Origin: an uncultured Caulobacteraceae bacterium | GTDB lineage: Bacteria; Pseudomonadota; Alphaproteobacteria; Caulobacterales; Caulobacteraceae | DNA: 9,159 nt | Assembly (NCBI GenBank): GCA_903884915.1 | Contig: CAISGS010000265.1 | Coordinates: 1-9,159 of the forward strand | Direction: 5' to 3' | In this document: one piece after another, positions 1-6,085 of the stretch | Layout of the letters: every line of letters starts with the position of its first letter | Position numbering within the stretch: position 1 is the stretch's first letter | Notes under the pieces: model-generated | The model's database searches: none | Seen by the model: the letters and a program-made list of their open reading frames with translations, nothing else | What the model was told of the DNA's origin: nothing | Position numbers and translations under genes: made by a program

Positions 1-8
1 CATCCGTG

Positions 9-85
9 TTCCCCGCGAAGGCGGGGACCCAGACCCTTACGCACAGGCCAGAATCGATCACCTGGATCCCCGCCTTTGCGGGGAA
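9..85. repeat. REP-like intergenic inverted repeat, two palindromic arms
   Basis: Two 24-nt arms at 9-32 and 62-85 are inverted copies of each other with 2 mismatches, separated by 29 nt. Each arm is itself a hairpin: CCCCGC-GAAG-GCGGGG at 11-26 and CCCCGC-CTTT-GCGGGG at 68-83, both with perfect 6-bp stems. The arms carry the 'GGGGACCCAG / CTGGATCCCC' flanks familiar from short palindromic elements dispersed between genes in many Alphaproteobacteria (established knowledge, recalled rather than searched). The element lies beyond the 3' end of the leftward aldehyde dehydrogenase gene. It may end or stabilise that transcript, but that is inference. No coding potential is credible here; short open frames across it are chance. 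Confidence 0.75.
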
Positions 86-122
86 CGCGGCGGAGAGAGC
101 CGTGGATAACCCCCTCTCCCAA

Positions 123-148
123 CCCTCTCCCCCTCAAGGGGGGGAGGG
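123..148. repeat. GC-rich hairpin downstream of the aldehyde dehydrogenase gene; possible weak terminator
   Basis: Positions 123-133 (CCCTCTCCCCC) pair with 138-148 (GGGGGGGAGGG) around a TCAA loop, giving 11 pairs with one T·G wobble on the plus strand (an A·C mismatch on the minus strand). It begins 20 nt after the stop codon of the leftward gene, where a terminator would be expected, but no T-run follows it in that direction, so it is not a classical intrinsic terminator. The C-tract/G-tract composition ('CCCTCTCCC') also recalls dispersed intergenic repeats in GC-rich alphaproteobacterial genomes. Together with the element to its left it fills the gene-free first 168 bases. Confidence 0.5.
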
Positions 149-168
149 CCTTGGGACGGGGCCTTGTT

Positions 169-1626
169 TTACCGCTTCAATTCACCGGCCAAATATTTGC
201 GGATTGCCGCGCCATAGGGCGGACGCATCTGGAGCAAAGGACCGATGTCCTTCTTCATTTGAGTGAAGACCGCCTTCTTGTGGCTGAACTCCAAGAAGCC
301 GTCATGACCGTGATAGCTGCCCATGCCGGCTGGACCCACGCCGCCAAAAGGCAGTTCCTCTTGGGCCACATGCATAACCACATCGTTGACGCTGACGCCG
401 CCTGAGGTGGTTGAGTTCAAAACCAGATCGCGCTCGGCCGCGTCGTCACCGAAATAGTAGAGCCCCAATGGCCGGTCATGGGCGTTCACATAGCCGATCG
501 CCTCTTGCACGGTCTTGTAGGTCTTAACCGGAAGGACCGGACCAAAGATCTCTTCCTGCATGACCTTCATATCATCGGTAGGATTGATGATCAGGGTTGG
601 CGGGATACGGCGATGTTCCTGCTGGCTGAAGTCTTCGTCAGCGGGATTGATCTGAACGATCCGCGCGCCCTTGGCCCGGGCGTCTTCGACATAGCCCATG
701 ATCCGATCATAGTGGCGCTGGGCAACAATGGCCGTGTAGTCGGGATTGTCCTTGATGGTCGGGAACATCTTGGCCACCGAGGCCTGCGCCTCACCGACAA
801 AGGTTTCCAGCTTGTCTTCGGGCGTCAGCACGTAGTCAGGCGCCAAGCAGATCTGACCGGCGTTCAAGGTCTTGCCATTCATCACCCGGGCCGCAGCCGT
901 AGCGAAATCCGCAGACTTGCCCAAGATGACCGGGCTCTTACCGCCCAGCTCTAGGGTCAGGGGCACGAGGTTCTCAGCCGCCGCGCGCATGACATGCTTG
1001 GCCACGCCAGTCGCGCCGGTGAAGATCATGTGGTCGAAGGCGAGCCCCGAAAAGGCCTGTCCAACCTCCGGACCGCCCGTGACGACCGCCACCTCTTCCT
1101 CTGTAAAGACCGAGGCAAACATCTTGGCCATCAGGGCCGAGGTCGCGGGGGTAAATTCCGAAGGCTTGATCATGGCGCGGTTACCGGCTGCCAAGATGCC
1201 CGCGAGTGGCGCGAAGGTCAGATTTACGGGGAAATTCCAAGGACTGATGATACCGACCACGCCCTTGGGCTGGAACTGAACCTCAGCCTTGGCCCCGAAC
1301 AGGGCCAAGATCGCTGGGGTCGTCTTGCGCTTTTCGGTCTTCATCCACTTGGCAACATTGGCCCGAGCGAACTTCAGAGGACCAATTGAACCGGCCACAT
1401 CGGTGAAGCGCGTGGCTTCAATCGAGCGCGCGCCAAAATCGGCGTTCAAGGCCTGCTCGATCTCGTCAGAATAGTCGACCAACAGGCCGATACAGCGATT
1501 AAGCCAATCGATCCGCTTTTCCAAGGATGGCGCACCATCCCGAAGATGTGCCGCCTTTTGGCGTGCAAGGATGGCGTTCATCTGAGCGATATCGGAGTGG
1601 GACTCCGCAGTGGCCTTAGCGTTCAA
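169..1626 (-). CDS. calB: Coniferyl aldehyde dehydrogenase-like NAD(P)+-dependent aldehyde dehydrogenase
   Basis: This is a cytosolic aldehyde dehydrogenase that oxidises an aldehyde to its carboxylate with NAD(P)+. It most resembles the CalB (coniferyl aldehyde dehydrogenase) branch, which turns coniferyl aldehyde into ferulate; that branch also acts on other hydrophobic aldehydes, so the substrate is uncertain. Numbering from the longest frame (TTG at 1641, 490 codons), visible motifs are PWNFP (134-138, catalytic-site Asn136), IKPSE (158-162, cofactor-binding Lys159), LELGGKSP (230-237, general base Glu231), NAGQICLAP (260-268, nucleophile Cys265) and EEIFGPVLPV (363-372). The fold is full length. 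The TTG at 1626 (codon 6) is the preferred start because GGAGG sits 8 nt upstream of it; the TTG at 1641 has no ribosome-binding site, and the ATG at 1581 has only a poor one. From 1626 the protein has 485 residues. The gene is monocistronic in view and divergent from the GGDEF gene. Confidence 0.88.
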   Translation of the reverse strand: MNAKATAESHSDIAQMNAILARQKAAHLRDGAPSLEKRIDWLNRCIGLLVDYSDEIEQALNADFGARSIEATRFTDVAGSIGPLKFARANVAKWMKTEKRKTTPAILALFGAKAEVQFQPKGVVGIISPWNFPVNLTFAPLAGILAAGNRAMIKPSEFTPATSALMAKMFASVFTEEEVAVVTGGPEVGQAFSGLAFDHMIFTGATGVAKHVMRAAAENLVPLTLELGGKSPVILGKSADFATAAARVMNGKTLNAGQICLAPDYVLTPEDKLETFVGEAQASVAKMFPTIKDNPDYTAIVAQRHYDRIMGYVEDARAKGARIVQINPADEDFSQQEHRRIPPTLIINPTDDMKVMQEEIFGPVLPVKTYKTVQEAIGYVNAHDRPLGLYYFGDDAAERDLVLNSTTSGGVSVNDVVMHVAQEELPFGGVGPAGMGSYHGHDGFLEFSHKKAVFTQMKKDIGPLLQMRPPYGAAIRKYLAGELKR

Positions 1627-1687
1627 AGGTTGGTCCTCCAAGGGTCAAGATCTGGGTCCGATCTCGTTGTGCGCTAAGCTAACCCTA

Positions 1688-1725
1688 TTTGGGCAATTTG
1701 GAACCTTTGGATTGCTTTCACGTGA
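1688..1725. promoter_or_regulatory. Possible operator region: three TTTGG repeats and a TCACGTGA palindrome
   Basis: Within the 185-bp divergent intergenic region (1627-1811), TTTGG occurs at 1688, 1697 and 1706, exactly 9 bp apart. A perfect 8-bp palindrome, TCACGTGA, follows at 1718-1725. Regular short direct repeats beside a palindrome between divergent genes are what a regulator-binding site can look like. I recognise no known regulator's consensus, and short motifs of this size can arise by chance. I could not find a convincing -35/-10 pair for the leftward aldehyde dehydrogenase gene in this interval. Confidence 0.25.
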
Positions 1726-1756
1726 CTTGTCGTTACTGGCGCTGCAGCCCATGGGC

Positions 1757-1786
1757 TTGACGTAACCGGCCAAAACAAGGTTATAC
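1757..1786 (+). promoter_or_regulatory. Candidate sigma-70-type promoter for the GGDEF gene
   Basis: TTGACG at 1757-1762 matches the -35 consensus at 5 of 6 positions. It is followed after 18 bp by TTATAC at 1781-1786, a weak -10 element. Transcription would begin near 1793, leaving a leader of about 20 nt before the ATG at 1812. A ribosome-binding site AGGA lies at 1799-1802, 9 nt before that ATG. The -35 match is good and the -10 match is poor, so this is a candidate only. Confidence 0.4.
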
Positions 1787-1811
1787 AGAGCTTAATTTAG
1801 GAACCTGTTGA

Positions 1812-2867
1812 ATGACACCCGACGTCAATAGTCTCTTACGAGGTCTGCAGGCCTACCAGCTAGGACAGGCCACCCTCGCGGCTATGGAACGCGATCAGGT
1901 TTGGCCAACACCGCTCAACTACGAAATTTGGATGCATGCCGTCGCGAACCCCGACGGCCCCTTGGCGCTCGAGATTCAACGGTTGCTTGAGGTTGACAAG
2001 ATGATCTCCGAAGCGACCAGCGACCGTTTGGCGGTAGAGTTTTTGCCAAACAAGAGGTTGCACGATGAAATTCGCGAGGCGGGAGACCAGCTTAACAAGG
2101 AACTGGACTTCGTCACCTCCGCGATAAAGAAGGCCCAGCAGAGCAGCCTAGACTATAACTCGACCCTCAACCTGGCCGATCAATCCCTAAGTTTGGATGT
2201 TGAATCCAAGACCCTGCGCGATGTTATCAAGAACCTAAGTACGGCGACAGAAACGGTCCGGACCGAAAATCGTAGTTTGGAACTGATGCTGGAACGGTCG
2301 ACCTCTGAGGTGCAAAGGCTGCAATTTCACCTAGAGCAGGTCCGGCGCGAAGCCAGTACCGATGCCCTGACCGCCTTGGCCAATCGCAAATCCTTTGACG
2401 ACGCAATGGTTCACCTTTGTGAACAGGCCGATGAAACTGGACACCCCTTGAGTTTTGCGGTCATCGACATCGATTTCTTCAAAAAATTCAATGACACCTG
2501 GGGCCACCAAACCGGTGACCAGGTCATCCGATTTGTGGCAAGCGTGATTGGCCGTATCGCTGAATCCCCTCGCTTTGCAGCCCGTTATGGCGGCGAAGAG
2601 TTCTGCATCATCTTCCCAGACGAAAGCGCCGCCGTTGTCGAACAGGTTGTTGAGGCTATCCGAGAGGAGATATCAACGCGCATGCTCAAGCGACGGTCGA
2701 CCAATGAAGATCTGGGCATGATTACCGTCTCGGTTGGTCTGGCACAGAGGACCGCGAAGGAAACGATTCATTCCCTCATCGAACGGGCAGATGCGGCGCT
2801 CTATGGGTCCAAGCGCAATGGTCGCAACCGCGTGACCAATGTTGGGACCGCGCCCCTCGACCAATAG
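1812..2867 (+). CDS. dgcB: Diguanylate cyclase, soluble coiled-coil GGDEF protein, DgcB-like
   Basis: Makes the second messenger c-di-GMP from two GTP. The 351-residue protein has no signal peptide or membrane segment. Residues about 1-80 form a helical N-terminal module with the 'TPLNYEIW' motif (33-40) seen in a family of cytoplasmic GGDEF proteins. Residues about 82-180 are helical with heptad-like patterning, probably a dimerising coiled coil. The GGDEF domain spans about 181-342, with DALTALANRKSFD (184-196), the metal-binding IDIDFFKKFND (218-228) and the signature GGEEF (260-264), so catalysis should be intact. The inhibitory I-site RxxD expected 5 residues before the signature is replaced by E251-S-P-R254, so product feedback through this site is probably lost. 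The architecture and the nearby suf genes fit Caulobacter DgcB (CC1850), a driver of surface attachment; this orthology rests on memory. The start is supported by AGGA 9 nt upstream. Confidence 0.85.
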   Translation: MTPDVNSLLRGLQAYQLGQATLAAMERDQVWPTPLNYEIWMHAVANPDGPLALEIQRLLEVDKMISEATSDRLAVEFLPNKRLHDEIREAGDQLNKELDFVTSAIKKAQQSSLDYNSTLNLADQSLSLDVESKTLRDVIKNLSTATETVRTENRSLELMLERSTSEVQRLQFHLEQVRREASTDALTALANRKSFDDAMVHLCEQADETGHPLSFAVIDIDFFKKFNDTWGHQTGDQVIRFVASVIGRIAESPRFAARYGGEEFCIIFPDESAAVVEQVVEAIREEISTRMLKRRSTNEDLGMITVSVGLAQRTAKETIHSLIERADAALYGSKRNGRNRVTNVGTAPLDQ

Positions 2868-2957
2868 TCGACCTTAAGCTCAAAAATTCGCTGGCGTTCC
2901 GTTGCGTTAGTCCGACTTAGCTTGGATCAAAGCCTTATCGGCGAGTGGGAGGATCAG

Positions 2958-3761
2958 ATGGACTATTCAAAAATCAAGTTGGACGTCGTCGATAATGTCG
3001 CGGTGATTACCATGAACGATCCTGGCGCAATGAATGCCGCAGGTCTGGAAATGGTCACAGAACTGTTGGACGCGTTCAATCGTGTCGCCCTCGGGGCCGT
3101 CAGCGCTCGCGCTGTCATCCTAACCGGCGAAGGTCGCGGCTTCTGTTCGGGGGCCAATCTGTCCGGCGGTGGCGCGTCTGCCCGCGAAGTCGAAGCGGAT
3201 GGCAAGCCTGACGCAGGCCGAGCCCTAGAAACCCACTATAATCCCCTGGTCAGCATGATGCGCGACTTCCCCATGCCCATCGTCACCGCCGTCAATGGCG
3301 CTGCGGCGGGGGTCGGCTGCTCGCTAGCCCTATTGGGTGACATCGTTGTTGCAGGCCAGAGCGGCTATTTCTTGCAGGCCTTCCGCCGCATCGGTCTGGT
3401 ACCAGATGGTGGCTCGACCTATCTGCTGCCGCGCATCATCGGTAAGGCGCGGGCCATGGAAATGGCTCTGCTGGGCGACAAGATCCCCGCCGCAACGGCT
3501 CTGGAATGGGGCCTGATCAACCGCTGCGTTGCTGATGCCGACCTGATGGACACGGCCATGGGCATCGCCAAGGAACTGGCCAACGGCCCAATGGCTCTGG
3601 GCCTGATCCGCAAGATCATGTGGGAAAGCCTCGACGCCGACTGGACGGGCCAACTCGATACTGAACGCAAAACCCAGCGCAAGGCGGGCAAGTCTCACGA
3701 CTTCGTTGAGGGCGTCAGCGCCTTCCTGCAAAAACGCATCGCCCAGTTCAAGGGCCAATAG
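2958..3761 (+). CDS. Enoyl-CoA hydratase/isomerase (crotonase) family protein, PaaG-like active site
   Basis: Crotonase-fold enzyme acting on an acyl-CoA thioester; 267 residues, a normal length. Family motifs are GRGFCSGANL (59-68) and AVNGAAAGVGCSLAL (111-125), which supply the oxyanion hole near Cys63 and Gly118, IGLVPDGGST (145-154), and a C-terminal EGVSAFLQKR (251-260). The two hydratase glutamates of classical enoyl-CoA hydratase are not there: the first position is Ser122 and the second falls at about Phe142. Asp150 in 'VPDGG' sits where PaaG-type isomerases carry their acid/base residue. Isomerisation (for example in phenylacetate or unsaturated acyl-CoA breakdown) is therefore more likely than hydration, though the substrate is unknown. 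The ATG at 2958 is chosen because GGAGG lies 5 nt upstream; an in-frame TTG at 2922 lacks such a site. It follows the GGDEF gene by 90 bp, where I see no clear promoter or terminator, so co-transcription is possible. Confidence 0.87.
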   Translation: MDYSKIKLDVVDNVAVITMNDPGAMNAAGLEMVTELLDAFNRVALGAVSARAVILTGEGRGFCSGANLSGGGASAREVEADGKPDAGRALETHYNPLVSMMRDFPMPIVTAVNGAAAGVGCSLALLGDIVVAGQSGYFLQAFRRIGLVPDGGSTYLLPRIIGKARAMEMALLGDKIPAATALEWGLINRCVADADLMDTAMGIAKELANGPMALGLIRKIMWESLDADWTGQLDTERKTQRKAGKSHDFVEGVSAFLQKRIAQFKGQ

Positions 3762-3774
3762 GACTTAACCAAGC

Positions 3775-3804
3775 CCGGAACCTGTTTGCACAAACAGGTT
3801 CCGG
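3775..3804. terminator. Perfect 14-bp hairpin between convergent genes, probable bidirectional terminator
   Basis: CCGGAACCTGTTTG (3775-3788) is followed by CA and then by its exact reverse complement (3791-3804). In practice this is a 13-bp stem with a 4-nt GCAC loop. It sits 13 nt after the stop of the rightward crotonase gene and 6 nt after the stop of the leftward operon's last gene, so it could serve both. Neither side has a T-run, which makes it weaker than a textbook intrinsic terminator. Position and symmetry are the evidence for this role. Confidence 0.65.
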
Positions 3805-3810
3805 TGCGGC

Positions 3811-4203
3811 CTAGGCCTGATAGGGCTGATAGCTCTTTTCCTCAACAATATCAGAGCCGGTGAGATCATTGATCCGTCGCTTGATCTCGGCGCGCCGGTC
3901 ATTTTCGATATAGACCGAACGGGCCAAGGCTATGAAGCCCGGGCCAAAATCCTGTCGCCGCTCGCAATCGCGCTTACCGTCTTCGATGTCCCAGAGCGCA
4001 GCATTGACCGCCAATAGCTCAGCAGTCAGGGGGTCGAGACCCTCAACACCCCCTATCGTCTGTACACAGACATTTTCTAGCAGGGCCAACTCTTTTCGGA
4101 CATTGGCCTCCTTAGCAGGATCGCCAATCCGTTCGGCCTTGACGCGCAGGATGGTGATCTTATCGATCAATTCGCCCGCTGAGACAGGGATCAAAAGGCT
4201 CAT
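3811..4203 (-). CDS. DUF6165 family protein
   Basis: A 130-residue soluble protein that I recognise as DUF6165, a family of unknown function often found beside glycosyltransferase or lipopolysaccharide genes. The diagnostic N-terminus 'PVSAGELIDKITIL' (6-19) is present, and the C-terminus ends with 'EEKSYQPYQ', also usual for the family. The body is almost entirely predicted helix and rich in charged residues (RVKAERIGDPAKEANVRKEL at 20-39). There is no signal peptide, membrane segment or catalytic motif that I can name. Its ATG overlaps the stop of the upstream glycosyltransferase as ATGA, and a GGGAG lies about 7 nt upstream, so translation is probably coupled. This suggests that it works with the glycosyltransferase, by inference only. 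It is the last gene of the leftward operon. Confidence 0.8.
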   Translation of the reverse strand: MSLLIPVSAGELIDKITILRVKAERIGDPAKEANVRKELALLENVCVQTIGGVEGLDPLTAELLAVNAALWDIEDGKRDCERRQDFGPGFIALARSVYIENDRRAEIKRRINDLTGSDIVEEKSYQPYQA

Positions 4204-5195
4204 AGGGTGTCTCCCGACAAGAGCGCATCTAGCGCGATCTGCACGACGTCTAAAGGCAGCGCCGCCATGTCCGGACCATAGTCCTCAGCAATCAAGACCG
4301 ACAGGCGCTGAGCAGAGGGGCGGAACTTCACCGCCTTGCGACGATCTTTCTGCAGGCTGAGCAAGGGTGCCCCGCCCGCCGCCATCATATGGCCAGGACC
4401 TGCATCATTGGCGACGGCTGCGGCAAGGCGGCCTGCCAGAGCAATGACCAGCAAGGGGCCCTTAATGTCGGGAAAGTCATCTCGGCGATCTACCTCGGGA
4501 AACAGGGCCTGAGGCACCGCTGCCTGCGCCACGGCGCGGTCGGCCTGCCCATCGGGACCGAAAAAGAAGACCGGAACCCTACCTAGGCCCACTTGGGCTT
4601 GCGCCAAGGCGAGATAGTTGTCCAAGGGCCAGCGCTTATCTTGCCCACCGGCGCCCGGCGCGAGGCCGATATAGCAAGGCCCATCGGGCAGAAGTGCAAG
4701 CGCCGCCTGCCCTGCTCTTGCGCCCGCAAGATTGATGGACTGAAGCGGCGTCGGCTGTCCCGTCGCTAAGGATAGAAGCTGCGTCAGACGGTCAATCACC
4801 GCATCGGGCTGCGCGGTTCCATCGGACGGTTTGCTATCACTGAGCCGAGAATCGGCGGCACCAGAGATGAACCGAACGGCCGAGCGTTTCGCGACCAAAC
4901 TGCGGCGCGGATTGTCCTGCGTATCGATGACCAGATCAAACCGGCGTCCGCCAAAGGGCTTGGGCTGGACCAGATCGAACAGGCCAGCCCCCAGAACGCC
5001 CTCGGTCAGCACCTCATCAATCAGGCCCTCGACCACACCCCGCAGAGGTCCTGAGTAGACCGTCTCACCCTTGGCCGCGCACCAGACAATATGGGCCTGC
5101 GGATAGGCCCGGCGAAGGGCGGCGATAAAGGGCAGCTTGATCAGGCCATCGCCGATCACCTCTCCCATCGAATAGATCATCACCGTGAAGGTCAT
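4200..5195 (-). CDS. Glycosyltransferase family 9 (heptosyltransferase-like) protein
   Basis: Probably transfers a sugar from a nucleotide donor to a lipopolysaccharide core or another surface glycan, at the inner face of the cytoplasmic membrane. The protein has 331 residues, normal for the family, with a GT-B layout. The N-terminal acceptor half carries 'GEVIGDGLIKLP' (11-22), whose Asp16 aligns with the catalytic Asp of WaaC-type enzymes. The C-terminal donor half has 'LAPGAGGQDKRWPLDNYLAL' (178-197, the PG..xKRWP motif) and 'NDAGPGHMMAAGGAPLLSL' (263-281, the ND.GP.H motif). Acceptor and donor sugars cannot be read from sequence, so no waa symbol is given. The ATG at 5195 has no strong ribosome-binding site; Met6 (5180) and Met10 are alternatives. 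The gene lies 33 bp after the TfoX-domain gene and overlaps DUF6165 by 4 nt. Confidence 0.85.
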   Translation of the reverse strand: MTFTVMIYSMGEVIGDGLIKLPFIAALRRAYPQAHIVWCAAKGETVYSGPLRGVVEGLIDEVLTEGVLGAGLFDLVQPKPFGGRRFDLVIDTQDNPRRSLVAKRSAVRFISGAADSRLSDSKPSDGTAQPDAVIDRLTQLLSLATGQPTPLQSINLAGARAGQAALALLPDGPCYIGLAPGAGGQDKRWPLDNYLALAQAQVGLGRVPVFFFGPDGQADRAVAQAAVPQALFPEVDRRDDFPDIKGPLLVIALAGRLAAAVANDAGPGHMMAAGGAPLLSLQKDRRKAVKFRPSAQRLSVLIAEDYGPDMAALPLDVVQIALDALLSGDTL

Positions 5196-5228
5196 GACCG
5201 CCGCAGTACGCTAATCCGCGCGGACCGG

Positions 5229-5657
5229 TCAATCATCGTCCCACGGCCCGTAGATCAGAAGTTCCGGCTCTTTGCGGGCCTTGGTCTTGGATTTCGCGCC
5301 GGACTTACCGACGGCCTTGCCCTTTGAGCGGGCCTTGATCGCCGTCTCCACCGCCAACCTCGCCCACCGGCAGGCCGCGGCCCGGTCATCGCCGGCCTCT
5401 TCTGGCAAACGCCAATAGTGCAAGATGCCGGTGCGGCCATCCTTCATCTCGAAGCTAAAGGGGCTAGAGCCTGCCGCCTCGAACTGGGCCTCGGTTTCCT
5501 TGTCCGTCTTCAAATAGAGGCTGTCGCCAAAGATCAGAGCGAACATCAGATCGCTTTGATAGAGCCCCACCCCGCCAAACATGCGCTTCACCTGCACCGG
5601 ACCAAGATCCGACAGCAGGTCGGTCACATGATCAAGAAAGCCAGGATCAACGGCCAT
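5229..5657 (-). CDS. TfoX/Sxy N-terminal domain protein
   Basis: A 142-residue protein whose residues about 5-105 match the TfoX N-terminal domain: 'VKRMFGGVGLYQSDLMFALI' (23-42), 'DSLYLKTD' (45-52), 'SPFSFEMKDG' (65-74) and 'LHYWRLPEE' (79-87). The C-terminal TfoX domain is absent. In its place is a Lys/Ala/Ser-rich basic stretch (108-129) and an acidic end (GPWDDD). The family is named after competence regulators of Gammaproteobacteria, but stand-alone N-domain proteins are widespread and of unknown function, so a competence role should not be assumed. The basic tail could bind nucleic acid (inference). The ATG at 5657 lies 12 nt after the sufA stop, and an AGGA overlapping that stop is its likely ribosome-binding site. 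It appears to be part of the suf operon transcript. Confidence 0.82.
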   Translation of the reverse strand: MAVDPGFLDHVTDLLSDLGPVQVKRMFGGVGLYQSDLMFALIFGDSLYLKTDKETEAQFEAAGSSPFSFEMKDGRTGILHYWRLPEEAGDDRAAACRWARLAVETAIKARSKGKAVGKSGAKSKTKARKEPELLIYGPWDDD

Positions 5658-5669
5658 CGGGCTTGGGTC

Positions 5670-6083
5670 CTAGTCGGCGTCGGGAAGGGCCGGAATGATG
5701 GTCACGCTCTCACCGCACCCGCAAGCATCCGTCTCATTGGGGTTGCGGAACACGAATTTGGACGACAGGCGCGTGGTCTCATAGTCGATCTCTGAACCGA
5801 TCAGGAACAGGACCGCCTTGGGGTCGATCAGGATCCGAACCCCCTTATCCTCAACCACCTCGTCCAGCGCAGCCGCAGTCTCGGCATATTCGAGGATATA
5901 TTCTTGGCCCGCACAGCCACCATTTTTCACGCCGACGCGTAGGCCAGCATAGGGCTGTTCCGCCCGGTCCATGATCTCGCGCACCCGCTCTGCCGCCCGG
6001 TCGGTCAGGCTGACGACCTTGGGCCGTGGACGGCGCGGCCGAAGGGTGATGATCGGTTCTGGGGTGGTGGGTTCAGTTTGCAT
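5670..6083 (-). CDS. sufA: A-type Fe-S carrier, SufA/IscA (HesB) family
   Basis: Receives Fe-S clusters from the SufBCD scaffold and passes them to apo-proteins in the cytosol. The three conserved cluster-ligand cysteines are present: Cys57 in 'NGGCAGQEY' (54-62), and Cys121 and Cys123 in 'ACGCGESV' (120-127). The family signature 'FLIGSEIDY' (93-101) also fits. The first 22 residues are a Pro/Arg-rich extension (RPRRPRPK at 15-22) before the folded domain. The ATG at 6083 is only 2 nt after the sufT stop and has no strong ribosome-binding site of its own, which suggests translational coupling. Within the A-type family I choose SufA from its suf operon context; IscA or ErpA cannot be separated by sequence inspection alone. 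Confidence 0.9.
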   Translation of the reverse strand: MQTEPTTPEPIITLRPRRPRPKVVSLTDRAAERVREIMDRAEQPYAGLRVGVKNGGCAGQEYILEYAETAAALDEVVEDKGVRILIDPKAVLFLIGSEIDYETTRLSSKFVFRNPNETDACGCGESVTIIPALPDAD

Positions 6084-6085
6084 GG

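Noticed and set aside
9..148. Possible CRISPR array or tRNA-like structure in the repeat-rich left edge.
   Set aside because: There are only two inverted arms, not direct repeats with regular unique spacers, and no tRNA arms or CCA end are present.
2857..2871. Small TCGAC...GTCGA hairpin over the stop codon of the GGDEF gene as a terminator.
   Set aside because: The stem is only 5 bp with no T-run; it is too weak to claim.
2922..2957. Upstream TTG start that would lengthen the crotonase-family protein by 12 residues.
   Set aside because: The ATG at 2958 has GGAGG 5 nt before it and gives the usual N-terminus of the family; the TTG has no ribosome-binding site.
5229..5657. Calling the TfoX-domain gene a competence regulator.
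   Set aside because: Only the N-terminal domain is present and no competence genes are near. The family name alone does not support the role.
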